This document shows, one piece after another, positions 1 to 8,558 of a stretch of DNA of 64,000 nt (positions are counted from its first letter, which is position 1; each line of letters begins with the position of its first letter). Source of the DNA: Pseudomonas sp. GM79 (GTDB taxonomy: Bacteria; Pseudomonadota; Gammaproteobacteria; Pseudomonadales; Pseudomonadaceae). The position numbers and the translations under genes were made by a program. The stretch spans positions 55,005 to 119,004 of the forward strand of contig NZ_AKJE01000004.1 of NCBI RefSeq assembly GCF_000282495.1. Reading direction: 5' to 3'. The notes beneath the pieces are model-generated. The model made no database searches and was not told the DNA's origin. It worked only from the letters and a program-made list of their open reading frames with translations.

Positions 1-1244
1 CAGCCGAGCCAGAACAGCCGTACATTCTGGTGATGGACGAAGTCGGCCCGTCCGACGTGGCGCGTCTTGATCCGACGCGCGTGGCCGGCATCCTCACCGC
101 TCGCGGTGGCGCCACGGCCCACAGCGCCATCGTCGCTCGTGCCCTGGGTATTCCGGCGTTGGTGGGCGCCGGTGCCGCGGTGTTGCTGTTGAAGCCGGGC
201 ACACCGCTGTTGATCGATGGCCAACGTGGTCGCCTGCACGTGGACGCCGATGCCGCGACCTTGCAGCGCGCCACCGAAGAACGCGACACCCGCGAACTGC
301 GCTTGAAAGCTGCCGCCGAACAACGCCATCAACCGGCGCTGACCACCGATGGTCACGCGGTGGAAGTATTCGCCAATATCGGTGAAAGCGCCGGCGTCAC
401 CAGTGCGGTGGAGCAGGGCGCCGAAGGGATTGGCCTGCTGCGCACCGAGCTGATTTTCATGGCCCACTCGCAAGCGCCGGACGAGGCGACTCAGGAAGTC
501 GAGTACCGTCGTGTGCTCGATGGCCTGGCCGGGCGACCGCTGGTGGTGCGCACCCTCGACGTCGGTGGTGACAAACCGCTGCCGTACTGGCCGATCGCGA
601 AAGAAGAAAACCCGTTCCTCGGCGTGCGTGGCATTCGCCTGACCCTGCAACGTCCGCAGGTCATGGAAGCGCAGTTGCGCGCCTTGTTGCGTGCGGCTGA
701 CAACCGTCCATTGCGGATCATGTTCCCGATGGTCGGCAGCGTCGATGAGTGGCGTCAGGCGCGGGACATGACCGAACGTCTGCGCCTGGAAATCCCGGTT
801 GCGGACCTGCAATTGGGGATCATGATCGAAGTGCCGTCGGCTGCTTTGCTGGCGCCGGTGCTGGCCAAGGAAGTGGATTTCTTCAGTGTTGGCACCAACG
901 ACCTGACGCAATACACCCTGGCCATCGACCGTGGTCATCCGACCTTGTCCGCCCAGGCTGACGGCTTGCATCCGGCGGTGCTGCAACTGATCGACATCAC
1001 CGTGCGTGCGGCTCATGCTCATGGCAAATGGGTCGGCGTGTGCGGTGAACTGGCGGCCGATCCGCTGGCGGTACCGGTGCTGGTGGGCCTGGGTGTGGAT
1101 GAGTTGAGCGTGTCGGGCCGCAGCATTGCCGAGGTCAAGGCGCGCATTCGTGAACTCAGCCTGACCCAGACTCAAACCCTTGCCCAACAGGCCCTGGCCG
1201 TGGGCAGCGCGAACGAAGTTCGTGCATTAGTGGAGGCCCTGTAA
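1..1244 (+). CDS. fruB: Multiphosphoryl transfer protein FruB (fructose PTS EI/HPr/EIIA), 3' part
   Basis: Only the C-terminal enzyme I part is present; the reading frame is open from base 3 and the 5' end lies upstream of the window. Enzyme I takes phosphate from phosphoenolpyruvate and passes it to the HPr and EIIA domains of the same polypeptide. The phosphohistidine loop GGATAHSAIVARALG lies about 35 residues into the visible part. The PEP-binding barrel follows, with GLLRTE, IMIEVPSAA, FFSVGTNDLTQYTLA and GVCGELAADP. The stop overlaps the fruK start (TAATG), so the two are probably translationally coupled. In pseudomonads fruBKA is one operon for fructose uptake; any FruR/Cra operator would lie upstream and is not visible. 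Confidence 0.95.
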   Translation, partial: AEPEQPYILVMDEVGPSDVARLDPTRVAGILTARGGATAHSAIVARALGIPALVGAGAAVLLLKPGTPLLIDGQRGRLHVDADAATLQRATEERDTRELRLKAAAEQRHQPALTTDGHAVEVFANIGESAGVTSAVEQGAEGIGLLRTELIFMAHSQAPDEATQEVEYRRVLDGLAGRPLVVRTLDVGGDKPLPYWPIAKEENPFLGVRGIRLTLQRPQVMEAQLRALLRAADNRPLRIMFPMVGSVDEWRQARDMTERLRLEIPVADLQLGIMIEVPSAALLAPVLAKEVDFFSVGTNDLTQYTLAIDRGHPTLSAQADGLHPAVLQLIDITVRAAHAHGKWVGVCGELAADPLAVPVLVGLGVDELSVSGRSIAEVKARIRELSLTQTQTLAQQALAVGSANEVRALVEAL

Positions 1245-2185
1245 TGGCCAAGATCTTAACCCTGACCCTTAACCCGGCGCTGGACCTCACCGTTCAGTTG
1301 CCGCTACTTACCCCCGGTCAGGTCAATCGCAGCGACGAAATGCACACCCACGCCGCCGGCAAAGGGGTGAACGTGGCGCAGGTGCTGGCCGACCTCGGGC
1401 ATCAGCTGACCGTCAGCGGTTTTCTCGGGGAAGACAACCTTCAGGCGTTCGAAACCCTGTTTGCCAAACGCGGTTTTACCGACGCGTTTGTCCGCGTCCC
1501 CGGCGAGACCCGCAGCAATATCAAACTGGCGGAAAGCGATGGGCGCATCACCGACATCAACGGCCCGGGGCCGAGGGTCAGTGAAGCGGCGCAGCAGGCC
1601 TTGCTCGATCGACTCGACCAGATTGCTCCAGGGCATGACGCGGTCGTCGTGGCCGGTAGTTTGCCCCGTGGCGTGAATCCTCAGTGGTTGCGCGAGTTGA
1701 TTCAGCGCTTGAAAAAGCGCGGTTTGAAAGTGGCGCTCGACACCAGCGGTGAAGCCTTGCGCGCAGGTCTGGCGGCTGGCCCGTGGCTGATCAAACCCAA
1801 CACCGAAGAACTGGCTGATGCGCTGGGTTGTGAGGAGGTTTCGGTCACCGCCCAAGCCGAGGCGGCGAGCCGTTTGCATGCACATGGTATCGAGCACGTG
1901 GTGATTTCCGACGGTGCCGACGGGGTGAACTGGTTCAGTGTCGGCTCGGCCATGCACGCCACGCCGCCCAAGGTCAGCGTGATCAGCACCGTTGGGGCAG
2001 GGGATTCGTTGCTGGCGGGCATGCTGCATGGTTTGCTCAGTGCCGATACGCCCGAACAAACCTTGCGCACCGCCACCGCGATTGCCGCCATGGCCGTGAC
2101 CCAGATCGGTTTTGGTATCGGCGACACCGCGCAACTGGCGCACCTCGAACAGGGCGTGCGCCTGCGCCCCCTGACAGAACAATAA
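1244..2185 (+). CDS. fruK: 1-phosphofructokinase FruK
   Basis: PfkB-family kinase of 313 residues that phosphorylates the fructose 1-phosphate delivered by the fructose PTS to fructose 1,6-bisphosphate. The N-terminal TLNPALDLTV, the substrate-binding HAAGKGVNVAQVLADLG and the C-terminal STVGAGDSLLAGMLHG (anion hole and catalytic Asp) are all intact. Length is usual for the family. The ATG overlaps the fruB stop by one base, and fruA starts 11 bases after its end, so it is the middle gene of fruBKA. Confidence 0.95.
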   Translation: MAKILTLTLNPALDLTVQLPLLTPGQVNRSDEMHTHAAGKGVNVAQVLADLGHQLTVSGFLGEDNLQAFETLFAKRGFTDAFVRVPGETRSNIKLAESDGRITDINGPGPRVSEAAQQALLDRLDQIAPGHDAVVVAGSLPRGVNPQWLRELIQRLKKRGLKVALDTSGEALRAGLAAGPWLIKPNTEELADALGCEEVSVTAQAEAASRLHAHGIEHVVISDGADGVNWFSVGSAMHATPPKVSVISTVGAGDSLLAGMLHGLLSADTPEQTLRTATAIAAMAVTQIGFGIGDTAQLAHLEQGVRLRPLTEQ

Positions 2186-2196
2186 GAGGGTTTGTA

Positions 2197-3936
2197 ATGA
2201 AGTTAGCCATTGTTACGGCCTGCCCGAACGGCATGGTCACCAGTGTGCTGTGCGCTCGTCTGCTCGATGCAGCGGCCCAGCGTCAGGGCTGGAGCACCAG
2301 TGTCGAAGTCGTTGATGCGGCCCATCCGGAACGTCAACTGTCGGCTGCGACCATCGAGGCCGCCGAGTGGGTGTTGCTGGTCACCAGCGCGCCGGTGGAT
2401 ATGTCGCGATTCGTCGGCAAACGGGTGTTCCAGAGCACCCCGGCCCAGGCCCTGCAAGATGTCGAAGCGGTGCTGCGTCGCGGGGTGGAAGAGGCCCAGG
2501 TGTACGTCGCCCCCGAAGCTGTCGCCGAGCCGGCTGCCGTGGTTAAAAATGCGCCACGCCTGGTGGCTGTCACCGCGTGCCCGACCGGCGTCGCCCACAC
2601 CTTCATGGCCGCCGAAGCCTTGCAGCAAGCGGCCAAGCGTCTGGGCTACGACCTGCAAGTGGAAACCCAAGGTTCGGTCGGCGCGCGCAATCCACTCAGC
2701 GCACAAGCGATTGCCGATGCCGACGTGGTGTTGCTGGCGGCAGACATCGAAGTCGCCACCGAGCGTTTCGCGGGCAAGAAAATCTACCGCTGCGGCACCG
2801 GCATTGCGCTGAAACAGGCCGAAGCGACGCTGAACAAAGCCCTGGCCGAAGGCAAACAGGAAAGCGCTTCGACCGGCGCCAAAGGCCCGGCCAAGCAAGA
2901 GAAAACCGGCATCTACAAGCACCTGTTGACCGGTGTGTCGTACATGTTACCCATGGTGGTGGCGGGCGGTCTGATGATTGCCTTGTCCTTCGTATTCGGT
3001 ATCACCGCATTCAAGGAGGAAGGCACGCTCGCGGCGGCGCTGATGCAGATCGGCGGCGACACCGCGTTCAAACTGATGGTGCCGTTGCTGGCGGGCTATA
3101 TCGCCTACTCGATCGCCGACCGCCCGGGCCTGGCGCCGGGGATGATCGGCGGTTTGCTGGCGAGCACCCTGGGTGCCGGTTTCATCGGCGGGATCATTGC
3201 CGGTTTCATCGCTGGCTATGCGGCCCAGGCGATCAATCGCTATGCGCGTTTGCCGCAGAGCCTTGAGGCGCTGAAACCGATCCTGATCATCCCGTTGCTG
3301 GCGAGCCTGTTCACCGGTCTGGTGATGATCTATGTGGTCGGCAAACCGGTGGCCGGGATGCTTGCAGGGCTCACGCACTTCCTCGACAGCATGGGCACCA
3401 CCAACGCCATTCTGCTGGGTGTGCTGCTGGGCGGCATGATGTGCGTCGACCTCGGCGGGCCGATCAACAAAGCCGCTTACGCGTTTTCGGTGGGGCTGCT
3501 GGCGTCGCAAAGTTATGCACCGATGGCCGCGACCATGGCGGCTGGTATGGTGCCGCCGATTGGCCTGGGCATCGCCACGTTCATTGCTCGGCGCAAGTTC
3601 GCCCAGACTGAACGCGAGGCCGGTAAAGCGGCGCTGGTGTTGGGGCTGTGCTTTATCTCCGAAGGGGCGATTCCGTTTGCGGCGAAAGACCCGCTTCGGG
3701 TTATTCCGGCAAGCATCGCCGGCGGTGCGCTGACCGGCGCGTTGTCGATGTATTTCGGCTGCAAACTCATGGCGCCGCACGGTGGATTGTTCGTGATGCT
3801 GATTCCGAATGCGATCAACCATGCGCTGTTGTATCTGCTGGCGATCGTCGCCGGGAGTCTGCTGACGGCGGTGACGTATTCGGTGCTCAAACGGCCTGAG
3901 ACGGTGGAGTTGGCAGTAGAGCCAGTCAGCGCCTGA
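2197..3936 (+). CDS. fruA: PTS fructose transporter subunit IIBC FruA
   Basis: Membrane permease of 579 residues that imports fructose and phosphorylates it at C1. It begins with two EIIB-like domains. The first (VTACPNGMVTSVLCARLL, about residues 5-22) looks degenerate. The second (VTACPTGVAHTFMAAEAL, about residues 125-142) carries the phosphocysteine. The EIIC domain starts near residue 245 (HLLTGVSYMLPMVVAGG) and holds about 8-10 hydrophobic segments, with the conserved GGPINKAAYAF and PHGGLFV. It is the last gene of the fru operon. The REPIN at 3949 begins 12 bases after the stop. Confidence 0.95.
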   Translation: MKLAIVTACPNGMVTSVLCARLLDAAAQRQGWSTSVEVVDAAHPERQLSAATIEAAEWVLLVTSAPVDMSRFVGKRVFQSTPAQALQDVEAVLRRGVEEAQVYVAPEAVAEPAAVVKNAPRLVAVTACPTGVAHTFMAAEALQQAAKRLGYDLQVETQGSVGARNPLSAQAIADADVVLLAADIEVATERFAGKKIYRCGTGIALKQAEATLNKALAEGKQESASTGAKGPAKQEKTGIYKHLLTGVSYMLPMVVAGGLMIALSFVFGITAFKEEGTLAAALMQIGGDTAFKLMVPLLAGYIAYSIADRPGLAPGMIGGLLASTLGAGFIGGIIAGFIAGYAAQAINRYARLPQSLEALKPILIIPLLASLFTGLVMIYVVGKPVAGMLAGLTHFLDSMGTTNAILLGVLLGGMMCVDLGGPINKAAYAFSVGLLASQSYAPMAATMAAGMVPPIGLGIATFIARRKFAQTEREAGKAALVLGLCFISEGAIPFAAKDPLRVIPASIAGGALTGALSMYFGCKLMAPHGGLFVMLIPNAINHALLYLLAIVAGSLLTAVTYSVLKRPETVELAVEPVSA

Positions 3937-3948
3937 CCCCAATCCCTT

Positions 3949-4036
3949 GTGGGAGCGGGCTTGCTCGCGAAAGCGGTCTGACAGCCAGCATTAATGTTGA
4001 ATGTTGAACCGTCTTCGCGAGCAAGCCCGCTCCCAC
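3949..4036. repeat. REPIN, type A
   Basis: Two inverted 23-nt REP arms (GTGGGAGCGGGC followed by TTGCTCGCGAA, and its reverse complement) enclose 42 bases. Total length is 88 nt, as in several other copies here. It sits just after fruA and could stabilise the 3' end of the mRNA, but it is mainly a dispersed non-autonomous element mobilised by a RAYT transposase encoded elsewhere. Confidence 0.9.
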
Positions 4037-4120
4037 AGGGATCTGCTGCATTGGCAGACTTTTGTGTCATGCCGCAGTCATACAGCCATGCTTAAGTTTT
4101 CCTTTTTCAGGGAGAACACC

Positions 4121-5662
4121 ATGAGCGAATTTGACCTCGGCCGTCGTCGCGTCATGCAAGCCGTTGGCGCCGGGCTGTTGCTGCCCGGCCTGGCCCCGGC
4201 GGTGATTGCTTCGGTCAAGGATCGGCCGCAACTCACCGATGGCGTGCAGTCCGGCGACCTGTTGGGCGACCGGGCGATGATCTGGAGCCGTTGCGACCGT
4301 GCGGCGCGGATGGTGGTGGAATGGGACACACGGAGCCTGTTCAGTAATCCTCGTCGATTCGTCTCGCCATTGGCCGATGCCCGCACCGACTTCACCGCCC
4401 GGGTCGAACTCACGGGTCTGCCCGCCGATCAGGCAATTTTCTACCGCGTGACGTTCGAAGACGCCCAGAGCGGTGTTGCCAGTGAACCCTGGTTCGGTCA
4501 TCTGCGCAGTGTGCCAACCGCCCGGCGGAATATTCGCTTTGTCTGGAGCGGTGACACAGTCGGCCAGGGCTTCGGCATCAACCCGGACATCGGCGGCATG
4601 CGCATCTACGAAGCCATGCGTCTGCGCCTGCCGGACTTTTTTATCCACAGCGGCGACACCATCTACGCCGACGGCCCGGTGCCGGCGCAACTGACCACCG
4701 AAAGTGGCCGGGTGTGGCGCAACCTCACCAGCGAAGCCAAGAGCAAAGTCGCCGAAACCCTCGACGACTATCGCGGCAATTACCGCTACAACCTGATGGA
4801 TGAAAACATCCGCCGCTTCAACGCTGAAGTGCCGCAGATCTGGCAGTGGGACGACCACGAAGTGGTGAACAACTGGTCGCCGGGCAAGCAACTGGATGAG
4901 CGTTACAAAAGCAAAGATATCCACAGCCTGGTGGGCCGTGCGCGCCAGGCCTGGCTGGAATACGCGCCGATGCGCTTGCAGAGTGCCGATGACGGCGGGC
5001 GGATTTATCGCAAGCTGAGTTATGGGCCGCTGCTTGATGTGTTCGTGCTCGACATGCGCAGTTATCGCGAAGCCAATGACGACAACCTCGGTGCCGCCAA
5101 ACCGTTTCTCGGCAGAGAGCAATTGGATTGGCTCAAACGCGAATTGAAAGGCTCCCGGGCCCAATGGAAAGTCATTGCCGCCGACATGCCCATCGGCCTC
5201 GGCGTACCCGACGGTGAAGTCAGCCCCGGTGTGGCGCGGTGGGAAGCGGTGGCCAATGGTGATCCAGGCCCGGCGCAGGGCCGTGAAGTGGAAATCGCTG
5301 AATTACTCGGTTTCCTGCGGGCGCAGCAGGTGCGTAATTTCGTATTCCTCACGGCGGATGTGCATTACTGCGCCGCGCACCATTACCACCCGGATCGCGC
5401 GGCATTTCAGGACTTCGAACCGTTCTGGGAATTTGTCGCGGGGCCGTTGAATGCGGGGAGCTTCGGGCCGAATGCGCTGGATAAAACCTTCGGCCCCGAA
5501 GTGGTGTTCGAGAAAGCACCCTCTGCGCAGAACACCTCGCCGTTTGCCGGGTTTCAGTTTTTTGGCGAGGTGAATATCGATGGGCAGACGGGGGAGATGG
5601 GCGTCGTGCTACGGGATCTGGATGGGGTGGGGGTGTTTGAGCGCAAGTTGCAGCCGGTTTGA
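4121..5662 (+). CDS. phoD: PhoD-like alkaline phosphatase / phosphodiesterase, Tat-exported
   Basis: Metallophosphoesterase of 513 residues. The N-terminus has a Tat-type signal (GRRRVMQAVGAG, then a hydrophobic stretch ending near AVIAS), so it is probably periplasmic or released. PhoD N-terminal and metal-binding motifs follow: SGDTVGQGFG, FFIHSGDTIYADGPV, IWQWDDHEVVNNW and FLTADVHYCAAHHY. The family releases phosphate from mono- and diesters and needs Ca and Fe. The frame stays open upstream to 4001, but that part translates the REPIN. The ATG at 4121, with GGGAG ten bases before it, gives the Tat signal at the right place. No Pho box was recognised in the short upstream gap. Confidence 0.87.
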   Translation: MSEFDLGRRRVMQAVGAGLLLPGLAPAVIASVKDRPQLTDGVQSGDLLGDRAMIWSRCDRAARMVVEWDTRSLFSNPRRFVSPLADARTDFTARVELTGLPADQAIFYRVTFEDAQSGVASEPWFGHLRSVPTARRNIRFVWSGDTVGQGFGINPDIGGMRIYEAMRLRLPDFFIHSGDTIYADGPVPAQLTTESGRVWRNLTSEAKSKVAETLDDYRGNYRYNLMDENIRRFNAEVPQIWQWDDHEVVNNWSPGKQLDERYKSKDIHSLVGRARQAWLEYAPMRLQSADDGGRIYRKLSYGPLLDVFVLDMRSYREANDDNLGAAKPFLGREQLDWLKRELKGSRAQWKVIAADMPIGLGVPDGEVSPGVARWEAVANGDPGPAQGREVEIAELLGFLRAQQVRNFVFLTADVHYCAAHHYHPDRAAFQDFEPFWEFVAGPLNAGSFGPNALDKTFGPEVVFEKAPSAQNTSPFAGFQFFGEVNIDGQTGEMGVVLRDLDGVGVFERKLQPV

Positions 5663-5690
5663 GAAGAAGTAAGCCGATACATCGATCAAT

Positions 5691-5778
5691 GTGGGAGCGG
5701 GCTTGCTCGCGAAGGCGGCCTGACAGCCAACATCTTTGTTGACTGTTAAATCGCTTTCGCGAGCAAGCCCGCTCCCAC
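5691..5778. repeat. REPIN, type A
   Basis: Two type A arms in inverted orientation with 42 bases between them, 88 nt in all. It separates two convergent genes (the phoD-like gene and piuB), where it could act as a transcription barrier. Confidence 0.9.
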
Positions 5779-5793
5779 ATTTAATGGGGTGTG

Positions 5794-8322
5794 TCAGTAG
5801 ACGTCGCGGCGGTAGCGGCCTTGTTCGATCAGACGGTCGACTTCTTCAATGCCGAGCAATTCGTTGAGCACGTGATCTACGCCTGAAGCCATCCCCTGCA
5901 AACTGCCGCAGATGTAAATCACGGCGCCATCGGCCAGCCATTTTTTCAACTCGTCGGCAGATTCGCGCAAGCGATCCTGCACATAGATCTTCTCTGGCTG
6001 ATCTCGCGAGAACGCCAGATCCAGTCGCGTCAGATCACCGTTGATCAACCACTCTTCCAGTTCCGCGCGGCACAGGTAGTCGTGCTCGCGATGACGCTCG
6101 CCGAACAGCAGCCAGTGACGCTGCTGCCCGTCGGCAATCCGCGCCTTGAGCAAACTGCGCAACCCGGCCAGGCCGGTACCGTTGCCCAGCAGAATCATCG
6201 GCACCGGTTCGTTCGGCAGATGGAAACCACTGTTGCGTCGCACCCGCAAACTGATGCTGCTACCCACGGGAGCGTGTTCGGTCAACCAGCCGGAACCGAC
6301 GCCCAGGCTGCCATCGGCATGCAACTCCTGACGCACGATCAATTCCAGCACGCCGTCGGCGGCGATCGAGGCGATGGAGTATTCGCGCATGGACAACGGC
6401 ACCAGGGCGTCCGCCAGCGCTTGCGCATGCAGGCCGACCAGATGCGCGCGGTTTTCGGGCAGTTGGCGGCCGGCCAGGGCTTGTTCCAGTGTTTGCGACA
6501 GGCCATCGAACTCAACCGTGGCCCGACCGTCGATCCCCAGGCCGTCGAGGAAATGCTCGATGGCCCACGGACAATTGCGCGGCAGCACTTCCACCAGATC
6601 ACCGGCCAGCCAGCTGCTGGTGGTGGGGGCGCTGAGGCCGAGCAAATACACGGGCGAACCGCTGCTGTCCGGGTTCATCAATTCGCGGCGGGTCAGGGTC
6701 CAGTTGTCGTAGCTTGGCGCTTGCCAGGTATCCACCGGCGCCTGGCCCGTCAGCAGGCCGAGTTGCTGTTGCCAGTGACGCAGGGCGTAGGGGTCGCCGC
6801 TGTCGACCTCCACCGGGGCGAACAAGGTCTTGCCGCCGTGCTCGCCCAACCAGGTGTGCAAGCGGCGGGCGAAGCCGCAGAAGTGTTGGTACTGACGGTC
6901 ACCGAGGCCGAGCACGGCATAGTTCAGGCTGTCGAAGCTCAGCGCACGACCCAGCACTTTGCGTTCGAATCCTCGGGCGCTGTCCGGCGCTTCACCGTCG
7001 CCGAAGGTGCTGACCACAAACAGCGCGTTGCTGGAATCCTGCAGGTCCTGTTCGCTGACATTGGCCAACGGTTGAACCTTCACCGGCAACCCGGCGGCCT
7101 GCAATTGCCCGGCGGTCTGCCAGGCCAGTTGTTCCGCGAATCCGCTCTGACTGGCGAAGCCGATCAGCCATGCCGGCGCATCACTGCCCGGTTGCGCGAG
7201 GCCTTTGCGGGCGTCCTTGATCTGGCGTTTCTTGCGTCGACGGTCCAGGTACAGCAACCAGCCAGTGATGAAAAACAGCGGCATGGTCAGCGCGGCGATG
7301 GTCAGGATAATCCGCCCGATCATCCCGAAATAACTGCCAACGTGCAGCGCATAGATACTGGTCAGCAGCTGCGCCTTGAGGCTCTTGTCGCTGTAGCGGT
7401 CATGACGGCTGACGATGCCGGTCGCCGGATCGAGGGTGAGCTGGTTCCGTGCCTGGTCGTGGGGGGAATTCTTCAGCAGGTAGAACACGGTTGCCGGTTG
7501 CCCGGCCACGGGCGGCATACGCACGTTGTAGGACGCAAGCCCAGGGCCGGCGGCGCTGTAGATGCTGCTCCATATCGCAGCGTAATCGGCAGTCGGGGCC
7601 GGGCCGCTTGGCGCAGGACCGCGACCACTGCGGACCCGCTCGTTCTGCGGCGAATCGGAAAGCAGCCGGGTCAGGCCTTTGTTGTACCACTCGTACGACC
7701 AGGACAGCCCGGTCAGCGCTGCCAAAAGATAGAACACCAGGCACCAGGTGCCGGCCACTGAGTGCAAATCCCAGTTGAAGCTGCGACCTTTTTTATTCCA
7801 GTCCAGGGTCAGCCAGGCGCGCCAGCTTTTCCACTGGCGTGGCCAACGCAGGTACAGGCCGGACAGGCAGAAGAACACCAGAATCAGGGTACAGGCGCCG
7901 GTGATCTGCCGGCCGATATCGCCCATGGCCAGGACCCGGTGCAGTTGCAGCATCAGGCCAAAGAAATCCTGGCCGGTGACGTCGCCCATGAACTCGCCGG
8001 TGTATGGGTCGAAGTAACGCATCGGCCCGCGACGTTCACCGGGTGGCGCCGTGAAGATCACCCGCGCGGCGTTGCCGCTGTCGGTCTCGACCCAGAGCAT
8101 CGAGACTGTCTTGCCCGAAGCGCCTTCGATTTTTTCTACCAGCTCGGCAGGTGGCAGTACGCCGGCAATCTGCTTTTCGACGTGCAGCACAGAGGGGTTC
8201 AACGCCCGCAGGATTTCATCCTGGAACGATACCGCCGCCCCGGTGATGCCCATCAGGGCCAGGACCAGTCCGGCGCTGATGCCGAAAAACCAGTGCAACT
8301 GGAACAGGGATTTCTTCAACAC
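5794..8322 (-). CDS. piuB: PepSY-flavodoxin-reductase fusion, probable siderophore-iron reductase PiuB
   Basis: Fusion protein of 842 residues. The N-terminal half is a PepSY-associated membrane domain with hydrophobic segments near residues 10-35, 135-160, 190-212 and 340-365 and conserved [11 protein letters not shown] and [12 protein letters not shown]. After a basic linker comes a flavodoxin-like domain ([25 protein letters not shown]). Then comes a sulfite-reductase/CPR-type FAD/NADPH module ([41 protein letters not shown]). Such proteins are thought to take electrons from NADPH across the inner membrane to reduce ferric siderophores. It lies downstream of piuA on the same strand, separated by a terminator and a repeat, so it probably has its own promoter. 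The order matches my memory of PA4513-PA4514. Confidence 0.85.
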   Translation of the reverse strand: MLKKSLFQLHWFFGISAGLVLALMGITGAAVSFQDEILRALNPSVLHVEKQIAGVLPPAELVEKIEGASGKTVSMLWVETDSGNAARVIFTAPPGERRGPMRYFDPYTGEFMGDVTGQDFFGLMLQLHRVLAMGDIGRQITGACTLILVFFCLSGLYLRWPRQWKSWRAWLTLDWNKKGRSFNWDLHSVAGTWCLVFYLLAALTGLSWSYEWYNKGLTRLLSDSPQNERVRSGRGPAPSGPAPTADYAAIWSSIYSAAGPGLASYNVRMPPVAGQPATVFYLLKNSPHDQARNQLTLDPATGIVSRHDRYSDKSLKAQLLTSIYALHVGSYFGMIGRIILTIAALTMPLFFITGWLLYLDRRRKKRQIKDARKGLAQPGSDAPAWLIGFASQSGFAEQLAWQTAGQLQAAGLPVKVQPLANVSEQDLQDSSNALFVVSTFGDGEAPDSARGFERKVLGRALSFDSLNYAVLGLGDRQYQHFCGFARRLHTWLGEHGGKTLFAPVEVDSGDPYALRHWQQQLGLLTGQAPVDTWQAPSYDNWTLTRRELMNPDSSGSPVYLLGLSAPTTSSWLAGDLVEVLPRNCPWAIEHFLDGLGIDGRATVEFDGLSQTLEQALAGRQLPENRAHLVGLHAQALADALVPLSMREYSIASIAADGVLELIVRQELHADGSLGVGSGWLTEHAPVGSSISLRVRRNSGFHLPNEPVPMILLGNGTGLAGLRSLLKARIADGQQRHWLLFGERHREHDYLCRAELEEWLINGDLTRLDLAFSRDQPEKIYVQDRLRESADELKKWLADGAVIYICGSLQGMASGVDHVLNELLGIEEVDRLIEQGRYRRDVY

Positions 8323-8376
8323 GTCGCTCGCCTTGTTCGTTCAAAAGTCATCATCACGGCGCGCATTATGCCGTGA

Positions 8377-8395
8377 GTTGTCGAGAAGCATTCTT
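8377..8395 (-). promoter_or_regulatory. Candidate Fur box upstream of piuB
   Basis: The 19-mer ending GAGAAGCATTCTT matches the consensus GATAATGATAATCATTATC at 11 of 19 positions by hand alignment. It lies about 55-75 bases before the piuB start. The family is iron-regulated, so a site is expected, but the match is weak. Confidence 0.33.
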
Positions 8396-8405
8396 TTTTA
8401 CACAC

Positions 8406-8438
8406 AAAAGCCCCGTTCACTTCGATGAACGGGGCTTT
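8406..8438 (-). terminator. Intrinsic terminator of piuA
   Basis: Perfect 10-bp stem GCCCCGTTCA / TGAACGGGGC with a 6-base loop, followed on the minus strand by TTTTG. It ends the piuA transcript before the piuB promoter region. Confidence 0.85.
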
Positions 8439-8452
8439 GGCCTAATGCCAAT

Positions 8453-8548
8453 GTAGGAGCTGGCGAAGCCTGCGATCTTTTGATCTTTAGCGATTTCAGC
8501 TCTGCCAAAAATCAAGGTCAAAAGATCGCAGCCTTCGGCAGCTCCTAC
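8453..8548. repeat. Palindromic repeat, type B
   Basis: Arms of the GTAGGAGCTGCCGAAGGC plus TGCGATCTTTTGATC type in inverted orientation. The left arm is slightly diverged (GTAGGAGCTGGCGAAGCC). It lies between piuA and its terminator. The core is unrelated to type A. Confidence 0.88.
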
Positions 8549-8558
8549 AGTGTTTGGG

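Noticed and set aside
4001..4120. 40-codon N-terminal extension of the PhoD-like protein
   Set aside because: The extension translates part of a REPIN (arm-derived residues LREQARSH), lacks a ribosome site, and would bury the Tat signal.
6082..7761. Long plus-strand ORF (559 codons) opposite piuB
   Set aside because: It is antisense to a clearly recognisable fusion protein, and its translation is Gln/Gly/Arg-rich without motifs. It is a shadow of high-GC codon usage. The same holds for the long frames opposite piuA, dppA copies, prfC, roxS and yhdP.
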